A stretch of 64,000 nt of DNA from Mesorhizobium sp. WSM3859 (GCF_002295065.1 NZ_NSGG01000011.1:124001-188000); one strand, 5' to 3'. Shown: positions 1 through 8,587, numbered from the stretch's first letter. The notes: generated by a model from the letters alone, not told the origin. Numbers and translations are program-made.

Positions 1-118
1 AAGGTCCGATCAGCGACGATGTCGTGCGCCATTCGTCGGCGAAGCTGGCCTGCAGACCCGAGGCTAAGGCAAGCGCGAATGCCGATGCGAAAAGCGTGCG
101 GAAGCGGCCAACCTTCAT
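1..118 (-). CDS. Extracellular solute-binding protein (YejA-like), N-terminal fragment
   Basis: Only the first 39 codons are inside the window; the gene runs off the left edge. The ATG at 118 has a GAGGAG ribosome site about 5 nt upstream. The product starts with MKVGRFR, then an alanine/leucine-rich hydrophobic core, then a likely signal peptidase site before DEWRTTSSL, so it is exported to the periplasm. The early mature sequence resembles the start of rhizobial family-5 binding proteins of the YejA (microcin C/oligopeptide ABC importer) type. That identification rests on few residues and is tentative. That it is an exported protein is much surer. Confidence 0.6.
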   Translation of the reverse strand, partial: MKVGRFRTLFASAFALALASGLQASFADEWRTTSSLIGP

Positions 119-221
119 GCGTTCTCCTCGTCGCTGGTTCCAACCACCCGCAATCTAGATCATTTGACGCTGGTGGAAACCGCAAGGGCCGGCTTTGTAG
201 CGGTGCATGCAGGTTTCCTAA

Positions 222-252
222 CAGAAAAGCCGGGACGAACCCGGCTTTTCTG
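222..252 (-). terminator. Rho-independent terminator of cycM
   Basis: A perfect 13-bp inverted repeat (CAGAAAAGCCGGG and its complement) encloses a 5-nt loop at 235-239. It lies 24 bp past the cycM stop codon. Read on the minus strand the 3' arm carries TTTT followed by CTGTTAGG, so the U-tract lies partly inside the stem. It separates cycM from the binding-protein gene. Confidence 0.75.
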
Positions 253-275
253 AGGATGCTTCGATTACAAATTGT

Positions 276-944
276 TTATTGAGCGGGCGCCGCCGGCTTG
301 GCCGGCGCTGCGCCTTCGGCGGGCTTGGCAGGCGCTGCACCTTCCGCCGGGTTCGCGGCTTCGGCCGGCTTCGCCGAGGCGTCGGCGGCGGCGCCCGGCT
401 GAGGCAGCGGCTTCGGATTGTCCGACAGCGTGCGCAGATAGGCGATCACATTGGCCCGGTCTTCTTCCTTCGGCAGGCCGGCAAAGCCCATCGCCGTGCC
501 CTTCACAAACTTCTTCGGCGAGGTGATGAAATGGTTGAGATTCTCGTAGGTCCAATGCTCCTGGCCGCCCTTGGAGAAATCCTTCATGCCGGACGAATAG
601 GCAAAGCCCTCGTGCTCGGCGACGGGGCGGTCGACGATGTCCCAGAGATCCGGGCCGACCTTGTTCGGGCCGCCCTTTTCGCCGGAATGGCAGGCCTGGC
701 ACTTCTTGAAGATGGCGGCGCCCGCATCGGCGCTGGCGCTGGCAAGCAGGTCAGCGATCGGCTTTTCAGCCGCGGCAGGCGCGGCCGCGCCGCCTTCGGT
801 CGGCTCCTGCGCCTCGATGGCGAAGCCGGGCTTCTCGGGGGCGGGCGAGGCAAACAGCCCGTCAGAGACGAGGCCTATCGAAAAGACGATGAAGCAGGTT
901 CCCAGAAATCCGCCGAGCAGCTTGTTGACTTCGTTGGAATCCAT
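276..944 (-). CDS. cycM: Membrane-anchored cytochrome c (CycM type)
   Basis: The 222-aa protein is a class I c-type cytochrome tethered to the inner membrane. In Bradyrhizobium the CycM family passes electrons from the bc1 complex to the aa3 oxidase. Residues 10-30 form the uncleaved N-terminal membrane anchor, followed by a Pro/Ala-rich linker. The heme motif CQACH is at 82-86, and GTAMGF supplies the likely axial Met152. The last 40 residues are a low-complexity Ala/Pro/Lys/Glu tail containing a repeated PAEGAAPAK unit, which is not part of the heme fold. The gene stands alone, divergent from kdsB, and ends at a strong terminator. Confidence 0.9.
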   Translation of the reverse strand: MDSNEVNKLLGGFLGTCFIVFSIGLVSDGLFASPAPEKPGFAIEAQEPTEGGAAAPAAAEKPIADLLASASADAGAAIFKKCQACHSGEKGGPNKVGPDLWDIVDRPVAEHEGFAYSSGMKDFSKGGQEHWTYENLNHFITSPKKFVKGTAMGFAGLPKEEDRANVIAYLRTLSDNPKPLPQPGAAADASAKPAEAANPAEGAAPAKPAEGAAPAKPAAPAQ

Positions 945-1046
945 ACGCCCCTTGCTCCCTTTTCCGGCGGACAGTCCCGTCCACTCCGTCCGTCGGTATC
1001 GCGAACTGCCCTGAAAGGCCAGTCAAACCGGGCGGAAACTAGGTCT

Positions 1047-1074
1047 TTTGCTCTGGCGTTGCAACACCTATAAG
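1047..1074 (+). promoter_or_regulatory. Possible sigma-70 promoter for kdsB
   Basis: TTTGCT (1047-1052) and TATAAG (1069-1074) are separated by 16 bp, about 65 bp before the kdsB ATG in the divergent cycM/kdsB gap. The -10 is good and the -35 is mediocre. This is based on sequence pattern alone. Confidence 0.35.
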
Positions 1075-1137
1075 GGCGCTTCCAGTGAGACCTTTTGCCA
1101 CTTTTCCATCCCCGTTTTTCAACCGCTCCAAAATCCG

Positions 1138-1866
1138 ATGTCAACCTTGATCCTGATCCCCGCCCGCATGGCCTCGACGCGCCTGCCGGGCAAGCCGCTG
1201 GCCGATATTGTCGGCGCGCCGATGATCGTCCATGTCGCCCGCCGCGCCGCCGAGGCCGGGCTTGGCCGCGTCGTGGTGGCGACCGACACACAAGCGGTCG
1301 CCGAAGCCGTACGATCCCACGGCTTCGAGGCGGTCATGACCCGTATGGATCACGAATCGGGCTCCGACCGCATCTTCGAGGCGCTGACCGCTCTCGACCC
1401 CGAAAAGCAGGTGGAAACGATCGTCAATGTCCAGGGCGACCTGCCGACAATCGACCCCGAGATCATCGGCGCGTCGCTGCGGCCCTTCGACGACAGATCG
1501 GTCGACATCGCCACGCTCGGCGTCGAGATCGTGCGTGACGAGGAGAAGACCAACCCCAATGTGGTCAAGATCGTCGGCTCGCCGCTGTCGTCGACACGGC
1601 TGAAAGCGCTCTATTTCACCCGCGCCACCGCGCCCTGGGGCGAGGGGCCGCTCTACCATCACATCGGCCTTTACGCTTATCGCCGTGCCGCGCTCGAACG
1701 CTTTGTCGCGCTCAAGCCCTCGCCGCTGGAGCGTCGCGAGCGACTGGAGCAATTGCGCGCGCTGGAAGCCGGCATGCGCATCGACGCCGAAATCGTCAAA
1801 TCGCTGCCGCTTGGCGTCGACACGCCCGACGATCTTGAGCGCGCAAGACAGATCCTTTCAAACTGA
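1138..1866 (+). CDS. kdsB: 3-deoxy-manno-octulosonate cytidylyltransferase
   Basis: KdsB makes CMP-Kdo from CTP and Kdo in the cytoplasm, the activation step for lipopolysaccharide inner-core assembly. The 242-aa product starts MSTLILIPARMASTRLPGKPL, the nucleotidyltransferase fold with the Arg/Lys CTP-binding signature, and carries the VQGDLP element typical of the family. Upstream in-frame codons to 1048 have no family character, so the ATG at 1138 is preferred although its ribosome site is weak. The stop is 9 bp before the pheA start, so the two genes are probably co-transcribed; this adjacency is common in Rhizobiales. Confidence 0.93.
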   Translation: MSTLILIPARMASTRLPGKPLADIVGAPMIVHVARRAAEAGLGRVVVATDTQAVAEAVRSHGFEAVMTRMDHESGSDRIFEALTALDPEKQVETIVNVQGDLPTIDPEIIGASLRPFDDRSVDIATLGVEIVRDEEKTNPNVVKIVGSPLSSTRLKALYFTRATAPWGEGPLYHHIGLYAYRRAALERFVALKPSPLERRERLEQLRALEAGMRIDAEIVKSLPLGVDTPDDLERARQILSN

Positions 1867-1875
1867 GACGTCTCC

Positions 1876-2739
1876 ATGACCGCCAAGACCAACAGAATCT
1901 CCTTCCAGGGCGAACCCGGCGCGAATTCCGACACGGCCTGCCGCAACATGTTCCCCACGATGGACCCGTTGCCCTGCCCGACCTTCGAGGATGCTTTCAA
2001 CGCGGTCGAGACCGGCAAGGCCGAGCTCGCCATGATCCCGATCGAGAACACGATCGCCGGGCGCGTCGCCGACATCCATCACCTGTTGCCGGAATCGAAG
2101 CTGCACATCGTCGGCGAATATTTCCTGCCGATCCATTTCCAGCTGATGGTGTTGCCGGGGGTGAAGCGCGAGGAGATCAAGACCGTGCACAGCCACATCC
2201 ACGCGCTGGGCCAGTGCCGCAAATACATCCGCAAGAACGGCTGGAAGCCGGTGGTCGCGGGCGATACGGCAGGTTCGGCCAAGATGGTGTCGGAGGTCAG
2301 GGATCGCACCATGGCCTCGCTGGCGCCGGCTCTGGCGGCCGAGCTCTATGGCCTCGACATTATCGAGAAGAATGTCGAGGACACCGATTCCAACGTCACC
2401 CGCTTCGTCGTCTTGACCAAGAACAAGCAATGGGTGGAGCGGCCCGCGCCGGACGCCAAGATGATGACGACCTTCATCTTCCGCGTCCGCAACGTGCCGG
2501 CCGCGCTTTATAAGGCGATGGGCGGCTTTGCTACCAACGGCATCAACATGACCAAGCTCGAGAGCTACCAGTTAGGCGCCTTCACCGCGACGCTATTCTA
2601 CGCCGACATCGAAGGCCACCCGGACGATCCGCTGGTCAAGCTGGCGCTCGACGAGCTGCGCTTCTTCTCGCGCGAGATGCGCATCCTCGGCGTCTATCCG
2701 GCGAGCGCCTCGCGCGAGCAGTGGAAAGTGGCGGACTAG
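1876..2739 (+). CDS. pheA: Prephenate dehydratase with ACT domain
   Basis: PheA converts prephenate to phenylpyruvate in phenylalanine synthesis. The 287-aa protein is the monofunctional form without chorismate mutase. The dehydratase domain (about 5-183) shows the IPIENT motif at 55-60 and the essential Thr-Arg-Phe at 175-177. The ACT domain (about 199-280) carries the Phe-sensing region GINMTKLES at 222-230, so feedback inhibition by phenylalanine is expected. It lies 9 bp after kdsB and appears to share its transcript. Confidence 0.95.
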   Translation: MTAKTNRISFQGEPGANSDTACRNMFPTMDPLPCPTFEDAFNAVETGKAELAMIPIENTIAGRVADIHHLLPESKLHIVGEYFLPIHFQLMVLPGVKREEIKTVHSHIHALGQCRKYIRKNGWKPVVAGDTAGSAKMVSEVRDRTMASLAPALAAELYGLDIIEKNVEDTDSNVTRFVVLTKNKQWVERPAPDAKMMTTFIFRVRNVPAALYKAMGGFATNGINMTKLESYQLGAFTATLFYADIEGHPDDPLVKLALDELRFFSREMRILGVYPASASREQWKVAD

Positions 2740-2780
2740 CGCCAGCCTCGACTACGAGATTGGCCGAGACGCTCAAGCTT

Positions 2781-2950
2781 CGTCATTCACGGGCGAAGCA
2801 AGGAGCGAAGCGACGCGCGCAGACCCGAGAATCCATGCCGTGACTTCGACGCGTTGCGGCGGTCCAGAATTCTGCACCGCTGCGTCTCTCGGCTGAGGTA
2901 ACGGCATGGATTCCAGGGTCTGCGCTTCGCTCCGCCCTGGAATGACGACG
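2781..2950. repeat. Long imperfect palindromic intergenic element
   Basis: The left arm (2781-2843) and right arm (about 2900-2950) are imperfect reverse complements. They share CGTCATTC ends, a GGAGCGAAGCG block, a GCAGACCC block and GAATCCATGCCGT, around a loop of about 55 nt. The element fills the gap between the convergent ends of pheA and the Dabb gene. From memory it resembles a high-copy Mesorhizobium intergenic repeat; the copy number was not checked. Confidence 0.75.
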
Positions 2951-2996
2951 TCACGGAGGTCTGCGCCAATCTCCGACGTCCGCGCTCAACTCAATC

Positions 2997-3299
2997 TCAG
3001 CCAAACCCCAGCGGCACGTAGTCTATCTCCAAGAACTTCTCGACCTCCGGCACCCAGCGGTCGCGAACGAAGGCGACGTGGTCGGGATGCTCGTTGTAGC
3101 GCGTGTAGGCCGCCTGGTCGGCGAACTCCATCGAGAAGCCGAACTGGTAGTCGTTCTTCGGGCTCACCTGCCGCAGCTGCTCGAAATGCGTGACGCCCTT
3201 GATCCCGGTCAGGATCTTCTTCGCGTCGTGCAGGAAGCGCTTTGTCTCCAGCGAATGCGGCTCGTGCTTCAGCGTGAACACCACGGTGTGACGGATCAT
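2997..3299 (-). CDS. Dabb (stress-responsive A/B barrel) domain protein
   Basis: The 100-aa protein matches the Dabb ferredoxin-like fold. It begins MIRHTVVFTLK, the usual first strand, and has the FGFSMEFADQAAYTRYNEHP segment and a closing acidic helix. Family members are small dimeric cytosolic proteins, some of them stress-induced in plants and bacteria; no specific substrate can be assigned. The gene is 10 bp downstream of nudC on the same strand and is probably its operon partner. Confidence 0.85.
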   Translation of the reverse strand: MIRHTVVFTLKHEPHSLETKRFLHDAKKILTGIKGVTHFEQLRQVSPKNDYQFGFSMEFADQAAYTRYNEHPDHVAFVRDRWVPEVEKFLEIDYVPLGFG

Positions 3300-3309
3300 T
3301 CTTGTGCTC

Positions 3310-4251
3310 CTATTCGCTGTCGACCCAGGCGCGGATGAGGTGATGGGCGATCGCCCCTTTCGGCGGCGTAATCAGGCCGTCGGCATGCGTCCTGTCCAGC
3401 ATCGTGCGCACCTCGTCGCGGAAGAACCAGCGGCAGTCCTCCAGCTCGTTGAGGTCGGCCTGGATATCCTCATTCAGCGGCTCGCCGAAGCAGCCGATCA
3501 TCAGCGAATAGGGAAACGGCCAGGGCTGGCTGGCATGGTAGACGACCCGGCCGAGCCGGATACCTGCCTCTTCCAACGTCTCGCGCCGCACCGCCGCCTC
3601 GATCGTCTCGCCCGGCTCGATGAAGCCGGCAAGCGCTGAATACATGCCCGGCGCGAAATGCCGGCCGCGCCCCAGCAGGCATTTTTCGCGCGTCGCCGTC
3701 AGCATGATCGCCACCGGGTCGGTGCGCGGGAAATGATCGGTGCCGCAGGCCGGGCAGTGGCGCCTGTAGCCGCCGGCGCGCATCTCCGAGCGGTTGCCGC
3801 ATTTCGAGCAGAAGGCGTGGCTGGCGTGCCAGGCGAGCAGCGCCGCCCCTTGCGCCAGGGCGCCGGCGGCCGCCTCGTCGATCAGCCCCTGCATATAGAC
3901 CGAGCGGTAATCGATCGCCTTGACCGTTTCGGGGAGATTTTCCGGCTCGATGCCCGCAGGGACGGCCACCACCGGGCCAGCGTCGGACAAGCCGAGCAGC
4001 ACGCCATGGTCGAGCGAGACATCGAAGGCTTCGCTCTCGGCGACGTTGAACCAGGGGTCGAATTTGCCGTCGTCGAGTTTGAGATAAAGCCGGCCGGCAT
4101 GCATCAGCATCAGCCGCGTGGTCCGGTCGGCGAGCGCCTTTTCGACCGCGTCGTCGGCGCGGTTCTCGGATTGCCGGTCGATCCGGTTGCCGGCGAAGCC
4201 GACAAACTGGCTCGGCTCGCGCAAGGGCGCGTCAAACAGGCGGAAGCTCAT
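3310..4251 (-). CDS. nudC: NADH pyrophosphatase (Nudix hydrolase)
   Basis: NudC hydrolyses NADH to NMNH and AMP, and in bacteria it also removes NAD caps from RNA 5' ends. The 313-aa product has an N-terminal non-catalytic domain, a zinc ribbon with Cys148, Cys151, Cys166 and Cys169, the complete Nudix box at about 209-231 (GFIEPGETIEAAVRRETLEEAG), and the SQPWPFP motif that marks the NADH-specific branch. The ATG at 4251 is chosen over a GTG nine codons upstream because family members begin MSFRLFD. The HIT gene lies 35 bp upstream on the same strand. Confidence 0.93.
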   Translation of the reverse strand: MSFRLFDAPLREPSQFVGFAGNRIDRQSENRADDAVEKALADRTTRLMLMHAGRLYLKLDDGKFDPWFNVAESEAFDVSLDHGVLLGLSDAGPVVAVPAGIEPENLPETVKAIDYRSVYMQGLIDEAAAGALAQGAALLAWHASHAFCSKCGNRSEMRAGGYRRHCPACGTDHFPRTDPVAIMLTATREKCLLGRGRHFAPGMYSALAGFIEPGETIEAAVRRETLEEAGIRLGRVVYHASQPWPFPYSLMIGCFGEPLNEDIQADLNELEDCRWFFRDEVRTMLDRTHADGLITPPKGAIAHHLIRAWVDSE

Positions 4252-4286
4252 GGAGACTCGGAATGCGCTGGTGGACACTGGTCAGC

Positions 4287-4706
4287 TTATAGCGCCGCCT
4301 TGATCGTTTCGGCAAACCGCCTGATGTCGGATCGCTGATAGGGCTCGCGTATGCCGTGCCCCCAGACCGGACCCGGCCAGCCGGGATCGCCCTCGGAGCG
4401 GGCGACGACATGGACATGCAGCTGGCGCACGATGTTGCCCAGCGCGCCGGTGTTGATCTTGGTGCAGCCGGTCACCCGCTTCAGCGCCTGCGCCACCATA
4501 TTGGTCTCGAAGGTCAGCATCGCCTGGTCGAGCGGCGTCATCTCGTGGATTTCCTCCACGCCGGGCCGCTGCGGCACCAGCACCAGCCAGGGCCAGCGGC
4601 GATCGTTCATCAATCTGAGTTCGCAAAGGCCAAGCCACATAAGCTGCTCGCTGTCCGCCTCCAGACGGGCGTCCAGCGTGAAACCGGCCTTGAGGCCAGG
4701 CAGCAT
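4287..4706 (-). CDS. HIT family protein
   Basis: The 139-aa protein has the histidine-triad nucleotide-binding signature QLHVHVVAR with His97 and His99, preceded by the NTGALGN and VRQ segment that shapes the phosphate site. HIT proteins hydrolyse or transfer nucleoside-phosphate groups; the substrate here is unknown. The ATG at 4706 is preferred to a start nine codons upstream because AAGGAAA lies about 6 nt before it. It is co-oriented with nudC, another nucleotide-clearing enzyme. Confidence 0.85.
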   Translation of the reverse strand: MLPGLKAGFTLDARLEADSEQLMWLGLCELRLMNDRRWPWLVLVPQRPGVEEIHEMTPLDQAMLTFETNMVAQALKRVTGCTKINTGALGNIVRQLHVHVVARSEGDPGWPGPVWGHGIREPYQRSDIRRFAETIKAAL

Positions 4707-4850
4707 GGGCGTTTCCTTTGTCTTTTGTATCATTCTTCAAACCAAGGAACGCTAGAGCGGCGGCAAGGTGGCTGCAAGCGATTCATTGACCGCTATTGGC
4801 GATTTGAATGACTTCCCGGTCTCCATATGGCACAGGTTTCGGCTCTCCCC

Positions 4851-4879
4851 TTGCATTTCGCCGCTGAATTGCCGATATG
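4851..4879 (+). promoter_or_regulatory. Promoter of the SRP RNA gene
   Basis: TTGCAT (4851-4856), a 17-bp spacer and GATATG (4874-4879) would start transcription near 4885, which coincides with the folded 5' end of the SRP RNA. The agreement between predicted start and RNA end supports the call. Confidence 0.55.
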
Positions 4880-4883
4880 GAGC

Positions 4884-4983
4884 GCGGGAGGTTGGTGGTG
4901 GACGATCCACTCGCCAACCGGGTCAGGTCCGGAAGGAAGCAGCCCTAACGAGCCCGGAACGGGTCATTGTTCCAGCCTCCCGC
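4884..4983 (+). ncRNA. ffs: Signal recognition particle 4.5S RNA
   Basis: The ends GCGGGAGG (4884-4891) and CCTCCCGC (4976-4983) pair perfectly. The apical part contains GGTCAGGTCCGGAAGGAAGC at 4921-4940, the invariant Ffh-binding region with its GGAA tetraloop, and the matching distal strand. At about 100 nt this is the small bacterial SRP RNA, which together with Ffh targets membrane proteins to the Sec translocon. It precedes dnaX, as in many alphaproteobacteria. No clear T-rich terminator follows. Confidence 0.95.
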
Positions 4984-5089
4984 CTCTTCGCCTTTCTCCC
5001 GCGACATTGACGGCGCCAAGCCGTGCGGGCGAGACTATGCGCAGGAATCGGCCGCCTTCCGTCGCGGTCCTGGGAGCTTTTGACGGCGA

Positions 5090-6907
5090 ATGAGCGAAGC
5101 CGGAAATTCAGGGCCAGAAAGCCTGGAAACAGGAAAGGCCGGCGCCTATCGCGTCCTGGCGCGCAAATATCGCCCCTCGAATTTCTCCGAGCTGATCGGC
5201 CAGGAGCCGATGGTGCGCACGCTGACCAATGCCTTTGCCACCGGCCGCATCGCCCAGGCCTGGATGCTGACCGGGGTGCGCGGTGTCGGCAAGACGACGA
5301 CCGCGCGCATCCTCGCGCGTGCCCTGAATTACAAGACGGCGACCGTCGACCAGCCCTCCGTCGACCTTTCGATCCCCGGCGAGCATTGCCAGGCGATCAT
5401 GGAGGGCCGCCATGTCGACGTCATCGAGATGGACGCGGCCTCGCACACCGGCATCGACGACATCAGGGACATCATCGATCGCGTGCGCTACGCGCCGGTC
5501 TCGGCCCGCTACAAGGTCTACATCATCGACGAAGTGCATATGCTCTCCACCCAGGCCTTCAACGGCCTGCTGAAGACGCTGGAAGAGCCGCCGCCGCACG
5601 TCAAATTCATTTTCGCCACCACCGAAATCCGCAAGGTGCCGATCACGGTCCTATCGCGGTGCCAGCGCTTCGACCTGCGCCGCATCGATGCCGGCGCGCT
5701 GGTCACGCATCTGTCCTCGATCGCCGCCAAGGAAGGCATTTCCGTCGACGACGACGCGCTGGCGATGATCGCTCGCGCCGCCGAAGGCTCGGCGCGTGAT
5801 TCGCTGTCCATCCTCGACCAGGCGATCGCTCATGGCAGCGGCACTGTCAGCGCCGATGCGGTGCGCGCCATGCTTGGCTTGGCGGACCGCGCCCGCATCA
5901 TCGACCTGTTCGAGCATGTCATGAAGGGCGATGTGGCGGCGGCGCTCGCCGAATTCCGCGCGCAATATGATACCGGCGCCGATCCGGCCGCCGTGCTCAC
6001 CGACCTTGCCGAGTTCAACCACCTCGTCACCCGCCTGCGCTTCGTGCCGTCGGCCGCCGACGATGCCTCGCTTTCCGAGGACGAGCGCCGGCGCGGCGCC
6101 GAGTTCGCCGGCACGCTCTCGGTGCGCGTGCTGTCGCGAACCTGGCAGATGCTGCTCAAGGGCATTCCCGAGGTGCAGTCCTCCAACCGGCCGGTCAGCG
6201 CCGCTGAGATGGTGCTGATCAGGCTGGCGCATGCCGCCGACCTGCCGACGCTGGACGAGGCGCTGAAATCGCTGGAAGGCGCAGGCCCGCTGCCGAATGG
6301 CGCGCCGCGCGCCAATGGCGCACCCGCAAATCCGGGCAATGGCGGCGCAAGCGCCGTCGCCCAGGCGCGGATGCCGGCCTCCACCGGCGGGGGCGCGCAG
6401 ACGATGCGGCTGGTCGAGGCGCAGCCTGTGTCGGAGGCCTACGTTCCGGCGCCGGAGCCGGTCGCCGAAGCGCCCGTCGTTCCGGTGAAATCGCTGGCCG
6501 ACATCGTCGCGCTCGCCGACGCCAATCGCGACATGGCCTTCAAGGTGTTGCTGAAACGCTGCGTGCGGCCGGTGCGCATCGAGCCTGGTCGTCTCGACGT
6601 CACCCTGACCGATGACGCGCCGAAGATGCTGCTCAACGACCTGACCTCAAAGCTGCGCGCCTGGACCGGCCGCAACTGGCTGGTGTCGCTGTCGAAGGAG
6701 GAGGGCGGCCAGACATTGGCCGAGATGGAGACGACGAAGCGCGAGAACGCCTTCTCCGACGCAAAGAGCGATCCGACGGTCGCCGCCATTCTGGCCCGTT
6801 TTCCCGGCGCCAAGATCATCGACGTGCGCATCCCGGACGTGCCGGACGTTGAAGAGGCCAAGGCCGAAGTGCCGGTCGAGCCCGCGGCCGACGACGACGA
6901 AATTTAG
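5090..6907 (+). CDS. dnaX: DNA polymerase III subunit gamma/tau
   Basis: DnaX is the AAA+ motor subunit of the clamp loader and links the polymerase cores. The 605-aa product has Walker A GVRGVGKTT at 62-70, Walker B IIDEVHML at 145-152 and the sensor region SRCQRFDLRR near 189-198. A Gly/Ala/Pro-rich linker (about 400-450) precedes a C-terminal tau-like domain. The zinc module between Walker A and Walker B keeps only one cysteine (Cys100) of the usual four. I saw no A-rich slippery site for the short gamma form. ybaB and recR follow downstream. Confidence 0.95.
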   Translation: MSEAGNSGPESLETGKAGAYRVLARKYRPSNFSELIGQEPMVRTLTNAFATGRIAQAWMLTGVRGVGKTTTARILARALNYKTATVDQPSVDLSIPGEHCQAIMEGRHVDVIEMDAASHTGIDDIRDIIDRVRYAPVSARYKVYIIDEVHMLSTQAFNGLLKTLEEPPPHVKFIFATTEIRKVPITVLSRCQRFDLRRIDAGALVTHLSSIAAKEGISVDDDALAMIARAAEGSARDSLSILDQAIAHGSGTVSADAVRAMLGLADRARIIDLFEHVMKGDVAAALAEFRAQYDTGADPAAVLTDLAEFNHLVTRLRFVPSAADDASLSEDERRRGAEFAGTLSVRVLSRTWQMLLKGIPEVQSSNRPVSAAEMVLIRLAHAADLPTLDEALKSLEGAGPLPNGAPRANGAPANPGNGGASAVAQARMPASTGGGAQTMRLVEAQPVSEAYVPAPEPVAEAPVVPVKSLADIVALADANRDMAFKVLLKRCVRPVRIEPGRLDVTLTDDAPKMLLNDLTSKLRAWTGRNWLVSLSKEEGGQTLAEMETTKRENAFSDAKSDPTVAAILARFPGAKIIDVRIPDVPDVEEAKAEVPVEPAADDDEI

Positions 6908-6970
6908 AGCATGATCCACGGCCGGTTCCGGTCGGATCACACCTGCGAGCAACAAAGAGGAACCACAAGG

Positions 6971-7294
6971 ATGAAAGATCTTCTCGGCCTGATGGGCAAG
7001 GCAAAGGAAATGCAGGCCAAGTTCCAGGCCATGCAGGACGAGATCGCCACGCTCGAAGCCACCGGCCAGGCCGGCGGCGGCCTGGTCAGCATCACGCTCA
7101 CCGGCAAGTTCGAGATGAGGGCGCTGAAAATCGATCCGTCGCTGATCAAGGCGGATGAAGCCGAGATCCTCGAGGACCTCATCCTGGCCGCCCACAATGA
7201 CGCCAAAAATAAGGTCGAGCAGGTCATGCAGGAGAAGACCAAGGCGTTGACCGCGGGCCTGCCGATTCCCCCCGGAATGAAATTGCCGTTCTGA
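6971..7294 (+). CDS. YbaB/EbfC nucleoid-associated protein
   Basis: The 107-aa protein matches the YbaB/EbfC family: a helix-rich start (LMGKAKEMQAKFQAMQDEIA), a central beta section with GGGLVSITLTG, and the characteristic end PIPPGMKLPF. These are small dimeric DNA-binding proteins usually encoded between dnaX and recR, as here. The ATG at 6971 follows AAGAGGAACCACAAGG; in-frame codons back to 6911 have no family character. A role in nucleoid structure or recombination support is inferred from the family. Confidence 0.93.
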   Translation: MKDLLGLMGKAKEMQAKFQAMQDEIATLEATGQAGGGLVSITLTGKFEMRALKIDPSLIKADEAEILEDLILAAHNDAKNKVEQVMQEKTKALTAGLPIPPGMKLPF

Positions 7295-7512
7295 GGCGAC
7301 GTCCGCCAGTTAATTGATTGTGAACGGAAATCGGTCCCGGGCGGCAATATTAACCGTTTTGCCGGCAATGCTCACGGGCTCATTTCGCGGCTTTCATAAA
7401 GTTTTACCCAAGTCCAGAAGTTGCTAACCTTATAGCCATCTTTTTGCCCGAAAGAGTCTCATTCTTGCCACATCTCGGGGCGGGCTGGCATCTTGGACAT
7501 GAGGCTTTTTTG

Positions 7513-8487
7513 TTGATCGCGACGCGATGGAAGACGCCGCTGCTGCTTATCGGCATCGTCACTTCCCCCTTGCTCCTGGCCGGCTGCAGCCAGACCACTT
7601 CCTCCCATGGCATGTCGGTGGCGGGTCTGACCGACGCTCTCACGCCGAGTTTCCTCACCACCCGTTCAAGCCACTCGCTGAAGGACAAGGAATGCCTGCA
7701 AAGGGCGATGTTCTTCGAGTCCAACCGGTCGAGCCGCGACGGCATGATCGCTGTCGGCACGGTCGTGATGAACCGCCTGCGCTCGGGCCAGCATGGCAGC
7801 ACCATCTGCGAGGTGGTCGGCGAGCCGGGCCAGTTCGCTCCGGGCGTGCTGACGCGGCCGATGAATTCTCGGGCGCTGCCCGATGTCGAAGCAGCGGCGG
7901 ATGCCGTGCTCAAGGGCGAGCGCAAGGCCAAGCTCAAGAACACGATGTATTTCCACACCGCCGGCCTGCGTTTCCCCTACAAGAACATGCATTACACGAT
8001 GGTAGCCGGCGGCAACGCCTTCTATGAGAAGCGCGGTCGCAATTGGCAGCCGCTGCCGGATGAGCCGATGGTCGCCATGGCCTCCGACAAACAGCAGAAG
8101 ATCGACCCCGCCGCTCCGGTCCTGGTGGCTTCCGCCGAGCCGGTGGTCAAGACGATCGTGCGGCCGGATCCGGCCAAGGCGGCCGCCATGGCCGCGCGGA
8201 CCGAGGCTGCTCCGGTCGAACAGACATATGTAACGGCTGCTGCGGCGCCGTCCGTCCCCTCCGCGAAGTCCAGCCGCCTCGCGCAGAAGCAGGTCGTTGT
8301 GGCGATGCAGGAACCGATGGCCGAACCGGACGCCTCGCGTTTCGGCGGCACGCTCAAGGGCCGCTACATCACCTCGGTGCCCAACGCGCCGCAGGAAGCG
8401 TCGATGGGCTTCCAGTCGACGCCTGAGAACACAGACGCCATCGGCGCGATGATCGCCAGCCAGGACCGGCCGCTGGAAACCAACTGA
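7513..8487 (+). CDS. Cell wall hydrolase (SleB-type), lipoprotein
   Basis: The protein has an N-terminal hydrophobic stretch ending LLLAGC, a lipobox placing the acylated Cys at 25 of the 324-aa form. A Hydrolase_2/SleB domain follows (about 55-185), with the conserved AMFFESNRSS, VVMNRLRSG and ICEVVGEPGQF blocks that hold the catalytic Glu. The C-terminal 130 residues are Ala/Pro-rich and low in structure. No ATG is suitable: TTG at 7513 (or 7510) has GAGG close upstream, and a further TTG at 7444 is possible. It interrupts the usual ybaB-recR pair. A role in peptidoglycan remodelling is inferred. Confidence 0.82.
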   Translation: MIATRWKTPLLLIGIVTSPLLLAGCSQTTSSHGMSVAGLTDALTPSFLTTRSSHSLKDKECLQRAMFFESNRSSRDGMIAVGTVVMNRLRSGQHGSTICEVVGEPGQFAPGVLTRPMNSRALPDVEAAADAVLKGERKAKLKNTMYFHTAGLRFPYKNMHYTMVAGGNAFYEKRGRNWQPLPDEPMVAMASDKQQKIDPAAPVLVASAEPVVKTIVRPDPAKAAAMAARTEAAPVEQTYVTAAAAPSVPSAKSSRLAQKQVVVAMQEPMAEPDASRFGGTLKGRYITSVPNAPQEASMGFQSTPENTDAIGAMIASQDRPLETN

Positions 8488-8505
8488 ACCCGATTGCATC
8501 CAACG

Positions 8506-8537
8506 CAGGGCCCGTCATGGCAGCATGGCGGGCCCTG
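8506..8537 (+). terminator. Possible terminator after the cell wall hydrolase gene
   Basis: CAGGGCCCG (8506-8514) pairs perfectly with CGGGCCCTG (8529-8537) across a 14-nt loop, 18 bp past the stop codon. The following TGTGTCGTTG is only weakly T-rich, so termination strength is uncertain. Confidence 0.4.
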
Positions 8538-8587
8538 TGTCGTTGCGGCTGTTCCAAACCGCTCGGAAAAATCCTGGATCAGTCCGC

